Made by a program: the position numbers and the translations under genes | Notes under the pieces: model-generated | What the model saw: the letters and a program-made list of their open reading frames with translations, nothing else | Database searches by the model: none | What the model was told of the DNA's origin: nothing | Part shown: positions 1 to 13,235 of the stretch, in pieces | Layout: every line of letters begins with the position of its first letter | How positions within the stretch are numbered: position 1 is the first letter of the stretch | Assembly (NCBI RefSeq): GCF_030867145.1 | Contig: NC_134416.1 | Coordinates: 96,697,183-96,761,182, forward strand | Length of the DNA: 64,000 bases | DNA from: Opisthocomus hoazin | Lineage: Eukaryota; Chordata; Aves; Opisthocomiformes; Opisthocomidae | Reading direction: 5' to 3'

Positions 1-2763
1 CAGAGGAGGAAAGATTTCTTTCCTCACATCTTCCATCATTCCCATTGAGAAGAACACACCTTAGATGCTCTGCACGACCAAACTGTAAACACAGTGGAAA
101 TCCAATATTTGCTGATATGTAGTTCCCACACTCATAGGACCTTTTTCTATAGCACGAACGTAAAAACACTGCCTCAGAAGGTAAAATTGTGCATAAACCT
201 CTTCACAGTTTGTATTTCTAGGATTTTTTTTCCCCAGAAAGCTGGGTAAGTATGAAACCCTACTGTTAACATGCACATTTCACCAGTCTCTAGTACTTAG
301 GACTGCTGATACAAGGTATGTAACCATAACAAGGCAAAGCTTACATGGATAATAATTGGTGATTCTTTCTGCTATTTTAACTGCTAATTCGTTGCTTCAA
401 TTTACCTTATAGTTGTTGCTATTAACATCACTTCTGTTTTTCTACTTGAATAATTTGTTATTCCCTAGACTAACACTGCTTTGAAAATAAAAATTGAATC
501 TTGGTAAGTATAACATTCATTCCTTATTATTAACCAACTAAGATCCTCTTTATTTGTCTGGAATACAAATACATATTAATAATGCCAGTATACCTTTAGG
601 AAATTACTATCATCACAATAAAACACTCCAGTGAATATAACTGTATGTTTCATGTTCACAGAATAGAACCTGAGGATAAACTATAGATGTTTGATTATAT
701 TAACATTTTATATAAAGTGTTTAGAGGCCATAATTTGTTGTATAAATGTTCTTGAATATTAATGAAGTGTTGAAGGCTGCAGAATTGATGAGCAACTCAC
801 ATGAAACACTAATGCAAAACTGAAATCCACGGGCAATTACTCTTCATAATTCTCTTTGATTTTCCAGGAGCAGACCTGCTCTCTCAGCTCACATGCGACA
901 CTGTTCACTGGGCATCAATATCTCAAACTGAGGCGAACACAGGCTTTGGATACAAAGACACTAAGGGTTTATAAATACTTTTATAAGAAAATAGCAATAC
1001 ATAGTGCATTTATAAAGCTGACAACACATATATTGACCATACAATTAAAAATCTGATTCCAATATTTGTGACTGACAGACATAATCTGTAACTCAGAATT
1101 ATTTTGAAGGCTGACATCTGTCATTTGAAGCCTGACATCTGTCATATGGCTCTGTGCATCGACGTGACCAGAAGCACTATTCTAGAAACCCCATCACTAC
1201 ATAAAGCCCCACCCAGTGATCTGATGTATTCTGAGAATCTGTAATGTGCAAGATTAAGAGAGCGGATCAGTAAATAATAAAGTTATTTTGAATGAGTTCA
1301 TATAAATCATATTCTATCATACTAGATTATCTCAATTTTGCAGCAACAGAAGGATAAAGTAGCCCAAAATTTGCTAGGCTGCTGTTAAGCTGTGCTTATT
1401 GTTCTTTGGCTGGGACAGGAAACAAAAACTAGTAAGCTATCGTCTCAAATTGCGCAAGCAATCGCATTCTTTGAAAACCATTATCTGCATGAAATCTTTC
1501 ATGGCAGGAAATTACAAGCAGAAAGAAATTCTTTCACAATGAGAGAAAAGCCCAGACTATTTTCAATATTTCTTTTAAAGTACAAGAGGTGCCGCCAAAA
1601 ATTGATTTGGTGGTCACTGTGATTCCAGATACCTGTCCTGACAGTTGGCTGATCCCTTTAGAAAGAGGCTAAAGGTATTAAGTAAGGAAAAAGAGAATTG
1701 TCTGAAATCCTAACAATTCAATTTTTATCAGACAATCTGTAATTTCTCACAACTGATCACTGAAAAGAAATACAGAGAAAACAGAACAGGTGATCATACC
1801 TGTATTTCTAGTTCAGACTTAAAAAGCATGTTGTGAAACAATGACAAAAAATGCCTGACCGTTCATATCAGCCTTTATGACTGTTTTGGAAACGTTTGCC
1901 TAACAAGGATATTGGAGTAGAAACTTTGATTCGCACTGACACAGAATACAAGTCCAGCTACCGATGGATGTTACATTGTGACTCACTGTAAATGCTGTGA
2001 AGGGACAAAATAAAATTTAGAAAAAATAATGGCCTAGATTCTAAAAGTTACTTTTTTTCCAGTGGACTTTTAAAAGTCATACGCTTAAAACGATTCATCT
2101 ATAGGCAAATGACTCCTGTCAAGAGACTGTTTTTTGTGAAAAAGAGAGAAATATAGTAACTGGCATTTTACTACCTTGATAAGAGGCAGAACAGAAACAC
2201 CCGAGAGGAACAATAAAGGAAAGAAATGACTCACTGCTTAAATGCTGTTTGTTGGTAACAGAACTGGACCATGTTTCTTTACACTAACTGGCAGGATAGG
2301 ACATATTCACATCTTTTTTCCCTTTTACCTTTCCTTGCAAAATTCACATTTCATGGTGCCAATTCTGGAAGCTGCTGAAATCCATCCATAACTCTTCATT
2401 TTATAAAAGGATTGTATGTTAGATGTTTATAGCAAAGTGAATTTACTGAAGGGCAAAAACCATACCAAAAATATTATCAAAGTAATCATCCACAAATGTC
2501 TCTACATGATTCCCCCCATCGCCAAAATATGTAATTTTTAGCTCTATTCAAAATAAGTAGACAAGACTGAAGTGAGAGGCTCAGCAGGGGGTTGAGGCTG
2601 CTGCAGACAGTCGGAGGCTGTCCGACCTTCCTGACCTCGACTAGGATATCCCAGGAAACTCCAAGTTTCTGAAGAAAAGGAGCTTTGCCATCTTCAGAGC
2701 TGGGTCATGTCCTCATCTGCCATGCTGCAAAGGCAGTTACAGCTACTGACAGGATACTTATAA

Positions 2764-2814
2764 AATAATAACAACAAACAATACATACAAATACATACAT
2801 ATACACACATATAA
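2764..2814. repeat. Degenerate A-rich (ATAC)n-type simple repeat
   Basis: An A-rich tract moves from AAT/AAC units into imperfect ATAC and ATACAC units. It is a decayed low-complexity tract with no sign of function. Confidence 0.6.
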
Positions 2815-4215
2815 AGTATCTCATATATCAGCTTCGTAACACTGCCGGGTTTTCCCAAAGTTGAACCATTTCTTGCTGTATCAAAGAAACTTACGTATTT
2901 TAGCTCTTTTCTTTAAGCTGATCCTCTAAATATGATAAATTGAGGAGGCCACCTCAGTTTGCATTTTTCCTTGGTGTGCTGCTTTTAGTCAGGACCCTGA
3001 GACAACCTCACCCTCCTTCCTGGCTGTAATCATCTTGTTCGGCTCTTTCTGACCCTGTCAGCCAGTACCTGTTATCACCTTTTTTAACAGCTTTGCAGAT
3101 TTCCAGTAGTCGTAAATTACAGTCTTTACACTTAATCATGACTTCTTTGATTCATTTATGTCAAAGGCATAATTTAGATCACCCTTTTTACCACCACAAG
3201 GGTTGTCTCAGTGTCTAAAGGAACAGATGTTTTGTTGGGCTTATTTCTTACCCAATTATCAAACTAGGATAAAAATGAGAAAATGGTGATTTTTCTATGC
3301 CACCTTTTTTTTTTTCTGTGCTCTTCCAGCATCCTTCATGCCAGTTACACTGTATAGCAATTCTTCTTGATCATTTATTCTATTAAAATTCAAAGTGTGT
3401 CAACAAGTTGCAGTGAAGGCGACTAAGTTAATTTTGAAGGAATGCATCCCAGCTGCTTGGCCAAACTTTGCCAGCAAGAAATGTCTCTCTTACACCTGTA
3501 TTAATCATAATTTAGACATATGTCTTCTGCCCTCATATATCAGGAGAGGTGTATCTTTCCATGGTTGTAATTAACTTGGTCTTGCCTGTGGCAAAGCGCA
3601 CAGCAGGTATGTCAACCTACAAGTGACTGAGCTGGCTAGGTCTTGTCCCTTCGTGATGCCTCCTGGACTTGGGAGTGTGGACTCAGAAAATACTACATTT
3701 TCAGGTTATGCTTCTGGGCTTTCTCGGAGACAGCGACCTCTGAATTGACTCCAAGGCCAAAATAAAAGCTGATATCAGTGCAGATAACAGCATTTAAATA
3801 CTAGGAGTACTTAGGTACTGAACGTATAAGTTATCAGATGTATTTTTTTGTTTTGTCTCATACAAGCTTCCAGAAGAATATTGAATTAGAAGTTTGTACT
3901 CATTTTATGCTTAGAATCTTGTTTTGCATAAGCACAAAATTACCCGAATATTTGGGAGATAAGGCAGTAAATAAATGAAGTCCTAAACTTCTCATCGTGA
4001 AGTAATATAATATACAAATATTAATGCTATTAGATATGCTTTTTTATGACTAATCAAAAATGTTGGGAAAAGTGTAAGTAGCAGGTGAAAAAGATAACTA
4101 TCTTGAGATGGCCGTTGTCTTCTGTGGCATCCACAGTCTATGCCTCTACTGTTCTCTTTGCTTACTCCTGAGGACCACGCCAGTGCGGACATGGCAATGT
4201 GAAGCATCAAGAAGT

Positions 4216-4245
4216 TCGTTCATTCATTCATTCGTTCATCCATCC
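4216..4245. repeat. (ATTC)n short tetranucleotide repeat
   Basis: About seven ATTC-like units, the last ones drifting to GTTC and ATCC. It creates small Ser/His/Phe-rich chance frames on both strands, which I did not call as genes. Confidence 0.75.
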
Positions 4246-5301
4246 AGTGCAGCGCGTGGCTCCACAGATGGCTGGCACAGCCCCGGGGCCTGAACGGGGA
4301 AGAGAAGTCAGTGAGAACAGGGTGGGAACTGGCACCATTACCACGGGGAAAAAAACTCCTGGAACAAATGCTCTCAATGTGACAAATGTCACATTCAGCC
4401 CAGCAGTAAGGGAGCAAACATATCTGATTGTGATGAACATCCACTCAGTCAGTATGGGAAAATCTGAAAAAATTATTTTACGAAAAAAAAGATTGAGTAA
4501 AGTAACTAAAGCCTTGTAATATATTCAAGGGCTCAAAAATACAGGAGATGTTTCCGATACAGGAAAGCATGAGTGGTTTTCAGAATGACATAGCTCACTT
4601 CTCTGGCTTTGCTGTCTTCTGGGCTGCAGAGAAATGCAGCAGACTCTTTTCATAGCAGTAACTTTGTACGGAGATGCTGGCATATCGGTGGGGACACGCA
4701 GGTACAAAGGCACGTTTTGTCCCACCTTCTCTGTATATTAAGCAAGGCTAAAGTGGTTATTTAATTCGCATATTTAGGAAATTATTGTGTCCTTATATGA
4801 CTACAAATATTTCATTTATGTACAAGAAGGCCTTTATTTTAACATCCAGAGAAAAATTCCTATGGGACAGTAATTCCACAGACTGTGGAATACTGTTAGG
4901 AGGGTTAAGCACAACTAAGAAGGCTTCCTTATTTCTTTAAGCTGTTCAATTAGATGGATACATATCACATAATATATATTATGTAATATAATTTGAAGAA
5001 AAAAGGGAAAAGTGGACAAGGGCCTATACATTTGATACACATTTTTATTTCAGAAAGGCTTCCTAGACTGAAGGAAAACATGGAAATAAAATAAAGATTT
5101 AAGTAGAGCAGTGCTCATTTATTTAAACAGACATCTCATTTTGCAATTATACTTTGGGTCATAATTAATGGTTTTAATATGATACCTATCATTTAGAGAA
5201 TTATGTATCGAATATCATGACCACATACTTATTATAGCAAATATCACTCAAATACTCTGCTTGCAAAAATGGAACAAAACAAAGCTAGAACTATGAGATA
5301 A

Positions 5302-5310
5302 ATAGATAGA

Positions 5311-5354
<44 letters not shown>

Positions 5355-5368
5355 TACATACATACATA
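5302..5368. repeat. Compound microsatellite (GATA)n(GACA)n(TACA)n
   Basis: Perfect GATA units run directly into perfect GACA units and then a few TACA units, with no interruptions. Such arrays arise by slippage, with one base change spreading along part of the array. GATA/GACA arrays are the core of the Bkm satellite known from snake and bird sex chromosomes, but a single short array says nothing about which chromosome this is. The lack of interruptions suggests it is young and length-polymorphic. Confidence 0.95.
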
Positions 5369-7631
5369 GTAATTTAGATCTATCAAACAACACATGCCTT
5401 CTAAAAAAGCCACATACTTAATTTCCTTTGTTAAGATGTCATTGCTTTAGGAACGAAAAAGAGAGAGAACTACGTAATTCTGATGGTTCATCCATGGACT
5501 TATGCAAATCAATGCAGAGCTGGGCCAATTTGCAGTCTGTTTTTTTCTGGGGCCAGAAGGACCTACCTGATCACCCACCAAGCAGGGGCTTGGCTAGTTC
5601 CTAACCCATGGGGGTAAAAGAGCGCTCTGGAGGGCCCTGCATGGTCGGTGGGGGCAAGATGAGGATGTGCGGGCATCAGCTCAGCTGAGGATGAGCAATT
5701 TTGCCGCAGAGCTGTAGTGAGTGGCAGCAAAGCCATTGCGTAGGTCCAGGCTGGAGCTGAAAATCTTCACACGGCCGCTGTGGCAGCTTGAGCCTTGCAA
5801 AAACCCATGCCTTCTCTAGACCACCTGGGGATCTTTGAGTGGAGAGTATAGGTGGTAATCCAGAGGTATGAACTGGACTCTGGAGTTTACCCTGGGTTTT
5901 GGCTATGTGTTGCCTTTGTGGACAAAATGTTGCCCTGCCCCATCAACGCCCTAGGAAGTATTTCTGTTGTTCCTTTGGCTATAGGCAGAGCTGATGCTGC
6001 TAAGTGTAGTAACTACTGAATTTTTAAGCTGAATGTTTGTTCTTCCCTGTTTTCTTATTTTTCTGTGTTTATTTCTTTGGATTGCTAGCTTTCTCATGTC
6101 ATGCATCAGCAAAATATTTAAGCACTAGCCCTGGCTGAATTCACTGAGATTTAGCATTTGCTTAATGTCAGGCCCATAAAAACAGTTCAGTCCGACAGCA
6201 AGCTCTGAGCAGAGCCCCAGTGGCTATGTCAAAGAGGAACCAAAGCCTCCGTGGTGTGAATCACAGAATTTTACACTTCCACTTTCTGCCACACCGAGGC
6301 TCACAAAGAACTTGATTCTGCAGTGCTTTTAAGACAGAGTTCATTGCCTGTCTTTTGCTCAAACCAGAACCTATATTCATGGTTACAGAACTAAAAGTGC
6401 ATTTTTGAATACACTTGGTTCAAAGAGTATGTTCATGAAAAGAAAAAAATCTGGTTGTTTGTTACTGCATTCCAATACAGAGTGTAAGCAAATAGACAAA
6501 TTAAAATGAATTGGAGCTTTCAGTCCCTTCTCCTCTGCAGCTACCCCTAGTGAATTTAACTGAATAAATGAATAAACCTCTTCTTTTAAATGAGTGTTGG
6601 AAAAGAGAAAATTTTGAAAATAGTACCAGTGACCGACTGTAGCTCTCCTCTATTCAGAAGTAGTCGCTAATGAACTCTGAGGCTATAAATGGATCTCTAT
6701 GTGTTTCAAAAAGGACTCCTTAAAACAGTAAGGAATTCACACAGTTCTGTGAGGCCTAACCATAAATACACAGAAAGATATATGGAATGGGTTTTTGTTT
6801 ACTCTGTTGCTCTTTTACATCCTTCCAGCATTTAATAGTGCTTGTGGAACTTTGTATGACCATTATATGTGGCAGTGTATAGACCCTCTTACTTAGATTG
6901 TTACAAAGGGAATTTAGTGTAATAATGAATAATAAAAAAAAATTAACCACATAACAGAGGCACACTGTGTTTTGGAGTTGTAGGTGGTGTGGCAGATCTT
7001 CAGTTATGACACCCAGATAATCGCTGATGACAAACTGTGTATTCTGAAGCTGCTGCAGTCCCACAAAGGGACCTTTGTTTGGCCCTGTGGATGTAAGCAA
7101 GTCCTCCTGCTGCTCTGCTGCCAGGACACTGCCATCACTGAGCCCACATTTCCAGTGAACACTAACCCACCCTCACACAGAGCAAGAAGTCAGGAGACCT
7201 CACACCGAGAGTGCACAGAAAGCAGCTGTACACCAGAGTCTGAAGAGAAAGTTTGCTGGAGCCCCACAGTCCATCACTGGAAAAAGATAACAAGGGTCTG
7301 CCTGTGTGCTTGTGAAGTGATGCTCTAGAGGCAATTCTGCAGCAAGTCAATGCAGTGCTCTGCGTACACGTCGGTGCATTGCCTGAGTGTACTTAGGAGA
7401 CTGAGCCTGTTGCTTCAAAGTCTCACTTCCAGATGACATCGTCTTATGCAGAGCGGTATCAGAAATAACCAACATTTACAACACCAGGAGGTGAAAGGAG
7501 AACTTCTTGTGAAAGAATGCCGTGTTGGATGTCTCGCAAGTGCTTATTTTCAAGTGGTTAGATTTTCAGGTTTGAGTGTATAGCAGTTTCTATAGAGGGG
7601 ACGGCAATGCACCCTGCTCTTTGAAAAACAG
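5369..7631. other. Spacer with a GC-richer patch, no gene recognised
   Basis: The block 5,530-5,960 is clearly richer in G and C than its flanks, with several intact CpGs, but has no long open frame and no recognisable family. It may be an old repeat or a conserved non-coding element. The 114-codon plus-strand frame at 6,984-7,328 has no recognisable domain and I treat it as chance. Confidence 0.5.
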
Positions 7632-7692
7632 GACACACACGTATATACATGTGTGTATATATATATCTATATATCTATATATCTACAGACAT
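7632..7692. repeat. Imperfect (CA)n/(TA)n/(TATC)n tract
   Basis: Alternating purine-pyrimidine tract made of CACA, GTATATA, and ATATCT units. It can form local hairpins, but nothing more can be supported. Confidence 0.8.
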
Positions 7693-7919
7693 ACACACTT
7701 GGCAGTCTAATTTCATGCTTCCAGGTGCAAATGCTTTGACTCGTGTCTTTTGTATCCACATATCCCATGAAGTGTTTCTACATAACACATATATGCTAAA
7801 TAAACATATGGTGCTGCTAATAGCCCAAAGGTGTTATTTCCCGTATAATAGACACTATTTGCCACGCTGTATAGAATGCCTGCCCTGAACTCAGTGGTTG
7901 CTTTGTATCTCTGTTGCAG

Positions 7920-8011
7920 CGAATCTGTCTCACAAGGCTGAGGATGGGCGCCACGCCATCCTAACAGATGGGTTTGATAGCCAGGAGACCATGTATGTGC
8001 ATCCAGTGCGG
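7920..8011 (+). other. Candidate internal exon, 92 bases, unassigned
   Basis: A pyrimidine-rich stretch ends in TTGCAG at 7,914-7,919. It is followed by 92 bases open in one frame (30 codons from 7,922) and a donor reading CGG|GTGAGA at 8,012. With these borders the incoming phase is 1 and the outgoing phase 0. The segment keeps several CpGs (for example around 7,949-7,955) in an otherwise CpG-poor region, which fits an exon or a recent insertion. The frame begins Asn-Leu-Ser-His-Lys-Ala-Glu-Asp-Gly and ends His-Pro-Val-Arg. I do not recognise the peptide, and no partner exon is visible. Without the splice the frame continues only 12 codons to a stop, so this could be chance. Confidence 0.25.
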
Positions 8012-11000
8012 GTGAGACCGATGGGATCCCTTGCCAGAGAGACCTAAACAGCTGTCTGTGTTGGCTGTACCTACTCCAAGGAGAAGGCTGTAGGCTTACG
8101 TTACATGAGGTCTATGCAAGCGCAGATATTGGAGGGGGAGCATCATGTGCGTAAAGAAAAATCCATTCAAATAGCCATGAATCAAAGCCATCCACTGAGG
8201 AAAAGCGAGGCAGCGTTATGGCACTCCACACCCCTCTGCCTCCCCTCAGGAAGACCCAAGCAAAACTCGTCATGACAAGTTAATTTGTCTGAACACGTCG
8301 GCGAGGGTGCAGAAACCTGTTGCGCAGGCTTTCTTCCTGTCCCAGAGGCACACAATATTTGGTAAAACAAAGGCCTAACTTTCAAATACTGTGCAGACAC
8401 TGCTCTTCTATATGGTACAAAAATCTGCTGAAGAACAGAACAAGTCCTTTCACTACAAAGAACATGAATTCAGCTTGTGTCTTTTAAAACTTCATTTAAA
8501 ATGCCCTGTGAACAATTAGGTATTTGCATGAGTAGAAGTTAAAATACCGCTTTTAAAAATTATCCCCTTGCAGAATTTGCATCCTCGGGTCAGATCTTTG
8601 TGTTAGTACAGAGCTGAAGAGAAACAACATACAAACTATATTTATTCAGTGCTCTGAAAGGTTGAAGCACAATCGGTGTCATCTTCTTCATTGTCATGCG
8701 TTTCATTTGTACCCACACCCAGAAAAATCTACATAAAAATGAAGTCTGCCATCTAAAAATAATTAGGTGGTACTTCAACTATTGTCTTGAACTATTTTCC
8801 AATTAAAATTTAGACAGTGATCAGAGATTTAACACAGTATATGGAGTGACCAGTGCAATTAGGTTGTAGAAAAACATATTTCAATCTAACAGGCATATTT
8901 TTTTGAAACACTTCGCTGTTCAGCAAACCAGCTGAACAGTACAAAGTAAAAATTGCATACAGAAAAAGAAAAGAGGGAAAGCATAGCCATAGGAAGGTGA
9001 ATAAAACACACGAGTAGTGACAAGAGTCCTTCCTATACACAAGCGTAAGTGCCAGGTAGAGCAAGGGAGCTAGGAAGCATGAAAAAGGTTGGTATAAGGT
9101 GTTGTTAGCAGCTTTAAAAATACCCATCATGTTTTCTTGCAAATTAAAAAGCCAGATTCCTGCCCTGACAGATGTTAAAGGAAATTTTATAACCAGTTTG
9201 CTTAGGCTGGGTGTTTTACTCCAGCCTGCAGTGATCACCCAAGATGGATGATACTTTCAAAGGAGCATCTTCCCACCATGAGTGCATCAGCAATGAAACT
9301 CTTTTGCCCCTTCTCCTCCCACGACAAGGGCTCACGCTTTTAGGACTAGTGTATTAATTCTTAATTACACTTAGGAAAAAAAAAAAAAAGAAAGTTAAAT
9401 TCTAAACCGGCTGTAGCCACCTTGTTGAAAATGGCAATTTATGACACTGGCAGCATGGGAAACCAAGGAGTAGTAAGCCAGCTTCCTTCCTGCTCCAGAC
9501 TTTTCAGTAGTTTTTATTGTGTTTTGTTTATCGAATCAACCCTTGAGAATGGTGAAAAGAGGGATGTTTTTGGAACGCTCTCAGTATTAAAGAACTCGGT
9601 CACAATGTGAACATGTGGCACCAATGGATTTGGACTTGTGCTTGGCCTGAGGGTATAAGAAGAGGGCAAAGGTGATGTAGAGGAACTTTCTGTCTTCTTA
9701 TTTGTCGTACCAATGTAGCCACCAACAAGAGCTACCCGTTGCCTCAAGGGCTGTTCTGGCACCTGAGGACAGCTGAGATGTTTATACACTGCAGTCAGTC
9801 TTTGGTTTTTTGCATCATTGCCTCCTGCATTGTGACATATGGAGCTGCCACAGGAGTGCTGCAGGCCCACTTATTCCTTGTAGAGGAAATTTTCTCAGGA
9901 AGAAAGCTGATCCTTATGGATTCACTCAGCAGCTTCATCAGGGCAACGCAGACACAAGTGCGTGTGTACACATATCACCTATATTTAAGTACAGCCTTTA
10001 AACTACAAAAGGTAGTTCATAACTTTTTGATACCTGAAAAACATAGTCATTTTAGTTCTCAAAGTTTCTGAAAAACTCTAAGTTCAGGAACATACTGTAT
10101 TATTACCCAGATGATATCAATATACTAATATCCTGGTTTCTGCCATCTCACATTTTTTATTTGGTCTTTGGAGCCATTTTATTATAAGCTCAATTCATCA
10201 AATAAAAAGTGATCCTCTCCATGTATCCTTCAAAATTCTTAGCATTCTTTTAAAAGAAGGAAAAGCACAATCTAAAATGCATTGCGTTTTAAAATATATT
10301 ACATTATTATATATAGTGCCTTATTTGTAATTACAGAACCTACCATCTATTGCAGACCTTGTAGATATGTAAAAATTATTTGAAACATTAGTGTTTAACC
10401 ACATATTATCACTCAAACTGCAAATTAATGGTTACATTGGGAGAGGCAAATGAAGAGATATTTCCAACTGAAATAAATCACATAGGCTAGATGATTGCAC
10501 CGTTTAGAGATTCACATAAACTGCTTTTCTCTTGCACATGGACATATTCTACAGATTACAAAGCAGACATGTTAAGAACAAGCTAGTGGTGTTATTCTTT
10601 GGTGTTTGATTTAACCCTGCATACCTAATTCCTGGAATACCTTGCGTTATTCAGTAAAATCTACTTTAAGGAACTGCTCTTTAAAATAAAAAAAAAAAAA
10701 AAAAAAAAAGCAGATTTTTAAAAAATTCACAGGGAGTCCAGGACATTATTTCCAGCAAGAAGAACCTCATTAGTAATGGGCACTCTCAGACTGTCAGAGG
10801 CATCAAGATGTTCTGATTTAAAGGATAGGCAAGTTGGCAAGCTGCAAAATAAAAAGTTACAAAAGTTGGCTAGTAGAAAAATGATTCTTCGCAAGCTAGA
10901 GAGTGATAACCCGCCTCCAAAACGAGAAAGCTTGCAGGTCCTTAATGCTGTTGTCCAGAATCTTTGTTTTAACGCTTGTTTATGTCTGTAGCCAAATGAG

Positions 11001-12809
11001 CTCTTTCTCGTGGGTAAGTATTTTCAATAGGCTGCATATTGCACAAGTAATGCTCTCATTGCTAGCTGAAGTGCAGTGGAAGCCTCAGAATGTAACCACT
11101 ATTAGATCTTGGTCCTGGGTGCACTAGCACCTTCCGTCTCTCCAGCCCCAGGGATATACTTGGTACACCTCTGCAAACAGGATTAGAACAGCTCCTTGGA
11201 TTGTTTGTTTCTCTGGGGAAATAAATTAGACTTCATTTCCAGAACTGATTAAAAAAAAAAACAAAACAACTGATTTTGAAGGAAATCTTTCTTACGTTTG
11301 CAAATCTGGATTTTTTTTCTATTTCTCACTGTGCTGATGAAAACCAAAGTTGAACAAAATACTAGAGGATAAGAGAAAAAAGCATCAGAAACTGGAAAGT
11401 GAATGATGTCACATGGTATTCTCAATAAAAGCATTAAATATTATAACTGTATCAAATCACAAAAACAAGAATAGTAAGTGTGTGCATTTCATGTTTAGCA
11501 GAGTTTCAAAAACCTTAACCTATTTTCTGGCCAAAAACTGGTTCTTCTTCATATGCAAGGGATCTGTGAAAACAGATCTTCACTCTTCTGCTCAGCAGTA
11601 AGAGAAACCTTTTTTTTCAGAAGACATTCTGCTACAGAAAAGAAAGAGAGGAAGAAAGCTGGAGTTAGAATAAAAGTGAACATTATAACTTAGAATTTGC
11701 AAAAACACAAACATCTTTATTTTCACGTTTTGTTTTTAAAATATCCCATATGTTCATATTAATAAAAGGCAAACCCACCAATTAAATTTGTTCGTTCCTT
11801 TTATCCTGTTACTCATTTTAACGTCTCCAGTTGCCATTTCCCTGACAAGACATTGCACGTCAATTAAGAATGGTAGTAATATCTGATGGAGTGGAATAAT
11901 TTGTAACAGGAGCAAAATTATAAAATACCATGTTAAGAGTATAAAAACTCACAAGTTACTGGATGTTCATCAGTAGGCTCCCTGTGTAGTAAAGCAGGAT
12001 CTCATTACAAAATCAGGAAGTATGTAAATAATCCCAAAATGGTGAAAAATTTAATAAAGATAGCTCATCAACAGACTGATAGGAGTGGGAGTAATGTTAT
12101 GCAAATTCAGCTCACAGTTCTTTTACATCAAAGGAATTATCAAAGCCAAATCAGAGAGGAAGGAACCATTATCATCTGCAATTCAGATCATCACTTGTGG
12201 TCCCATCATTAAACTTCAGAAGCACTGGAGCATCCTACTACTAATTCTTAACAAAAAGTGAAGCAGCACCACTCACCCTGTTACATAATTTTGCTCACAT
12301 GCCAGAAGTTATTGAGATCAGAGAACACTAAAGGCTGAGGCCTAACTTTTAAAATGGCAAGACTATACTCTTATGGGACTGTGAAGGAGAATGGACACAG
12401 GCAGTTTACACTTCTTTCTCCTTTTCACTTGCCAGGTAAGAACAGATAATGATTACAGTTTCTTTTAAGCTGATGTCTAAGCATGGCAGCATCTGCCCAG
12501 CCAAGTCCTCTGTCATGAACTCCAGCTGCCCAGGCTATCAGAGCTTTCTAGCAAGCCCAGAACTTATAGAAAACAAGGGATAGCCCACATCATGATCCTG
12601 CCCTGCCTGACAGGCAGGACAGTATAACAAGGAGATAAAGTATCCTATGCCTCGTAAAGTGCCTGAAGTAGATCAGCTGCAGATAGATAGGAAACTAGAG
12701 GGGAAACTAACAGTTGGTCAAGTCTGTGCAATTAACCTGCTTGTAGGGTTTGACACTAGCTTTTGAGTTTTGCCTCCCCGCATTTTATTTCTGGATATGC
12801 ATTGCTGTG
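8012..12809. other. AT-rich spacer, no gene recognised
   Basis: Contains a 142-codon minus-strand frame at 8,810-9,238 and smaller overlapping frames. Their composition is what stop-poor AT-rich DNA gives, with many Phe, Leu, Cys and Tyr and no domain signature. The A22 run is listed separately. Confidence 0.55.
10688..10709 (+). repeat. Poly(A) run, 22 bases
   Basis: An uninterrupted run of 22 A follows an ATAAAATAAA-like context. It could be the tail of an old retrotransposed sequence inserted in plus orientation, but I could not recognise a body upstream or find target-site duplications. It may equally be slippage. Confidence 0.9.
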
Positions 12810-12811
12810 CA

Positions 12812-13235
12812 TCACAGTGTGGTGGTTTGGCCACGGCCTGCAACAAAGGACCACACAACCGCTCTATCACCCCTTTCCCTCCAGTGGGGTGGGAGGAGAA
12901 TAGGACGAAAAAGGCAAAATTCGTGGGTTGGGACAAGGGCAGTTTAATAGAACAGCAAAGGAAGAGAACAGTAACAGCAACAGTACTGATAAAAAGGATA
13001 TACAAAACAAGCGAAAACACAGGGCAACTCTCTCACTGCCTGATGCCCAGTGCGCTCCCCAGAGCGATTCACCTCCCCCCAGCCAGGTCCCTGACTTCGC
13101 ACCGAGCATGGTGGCACGTGGTATCGAATACCCCGTTGGTTTGGCCAGTTTGGGTCAGCCACCCTGGCTGTGTCCCCTCCCGGCTTCTTGTGAGAATCAA
13201 CACTACCCTAGCCGTACCCAGGACACACAGGGACT
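12812..13235. mobile_element. Avian endogenous-retrovirus LTR remnant (solo, degraded)
   Basis: The block differs sharply from its flanks: GC-rich, with a purine-rich start (GTGGTTTGG, TGGGGTGGGAGGAG), an A-rich middle near 12,945-13,020, and a GC-rich end containing GGTATCGAATACCCC, CCAGTTTGGGTCAGCC and CTGGCTGTGTCCCCTCC. From memory of bird genomes these strings belong to a common dispersed LTR family. That is recognition, not a search result. There is no gag, pol or env next to it, so it is a solo or truncated LTR. The 170-codon and 103-codon plus frames and the minus frames over this block are artefacts of the repeat. Ends are approximate and orientation was not determined. Confidence 0.6.

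Larger units (their letters stand above)
1..5295. other. AT-rich spacer, no gene recognised
   Basis: No open frame here exceeds about 106 codons and none resembles a protein family I know. The sequence is AT-rich and CpG-poor with short A and T runs. A GC-richer patch near 2,570-2,740 stands out from its surroundings but I could not assign it to a repeat family. Minor simple repeats are listed separately. Confidence 0.6.

Noticed and set aside
8810-9238. 142-codon minus-strand frame
   Set aside because: Rich in Phe, Leu, Tyr and Cys as expected from AT-rich antisense sequence, with no recognisable domain, exon structure or promoter.
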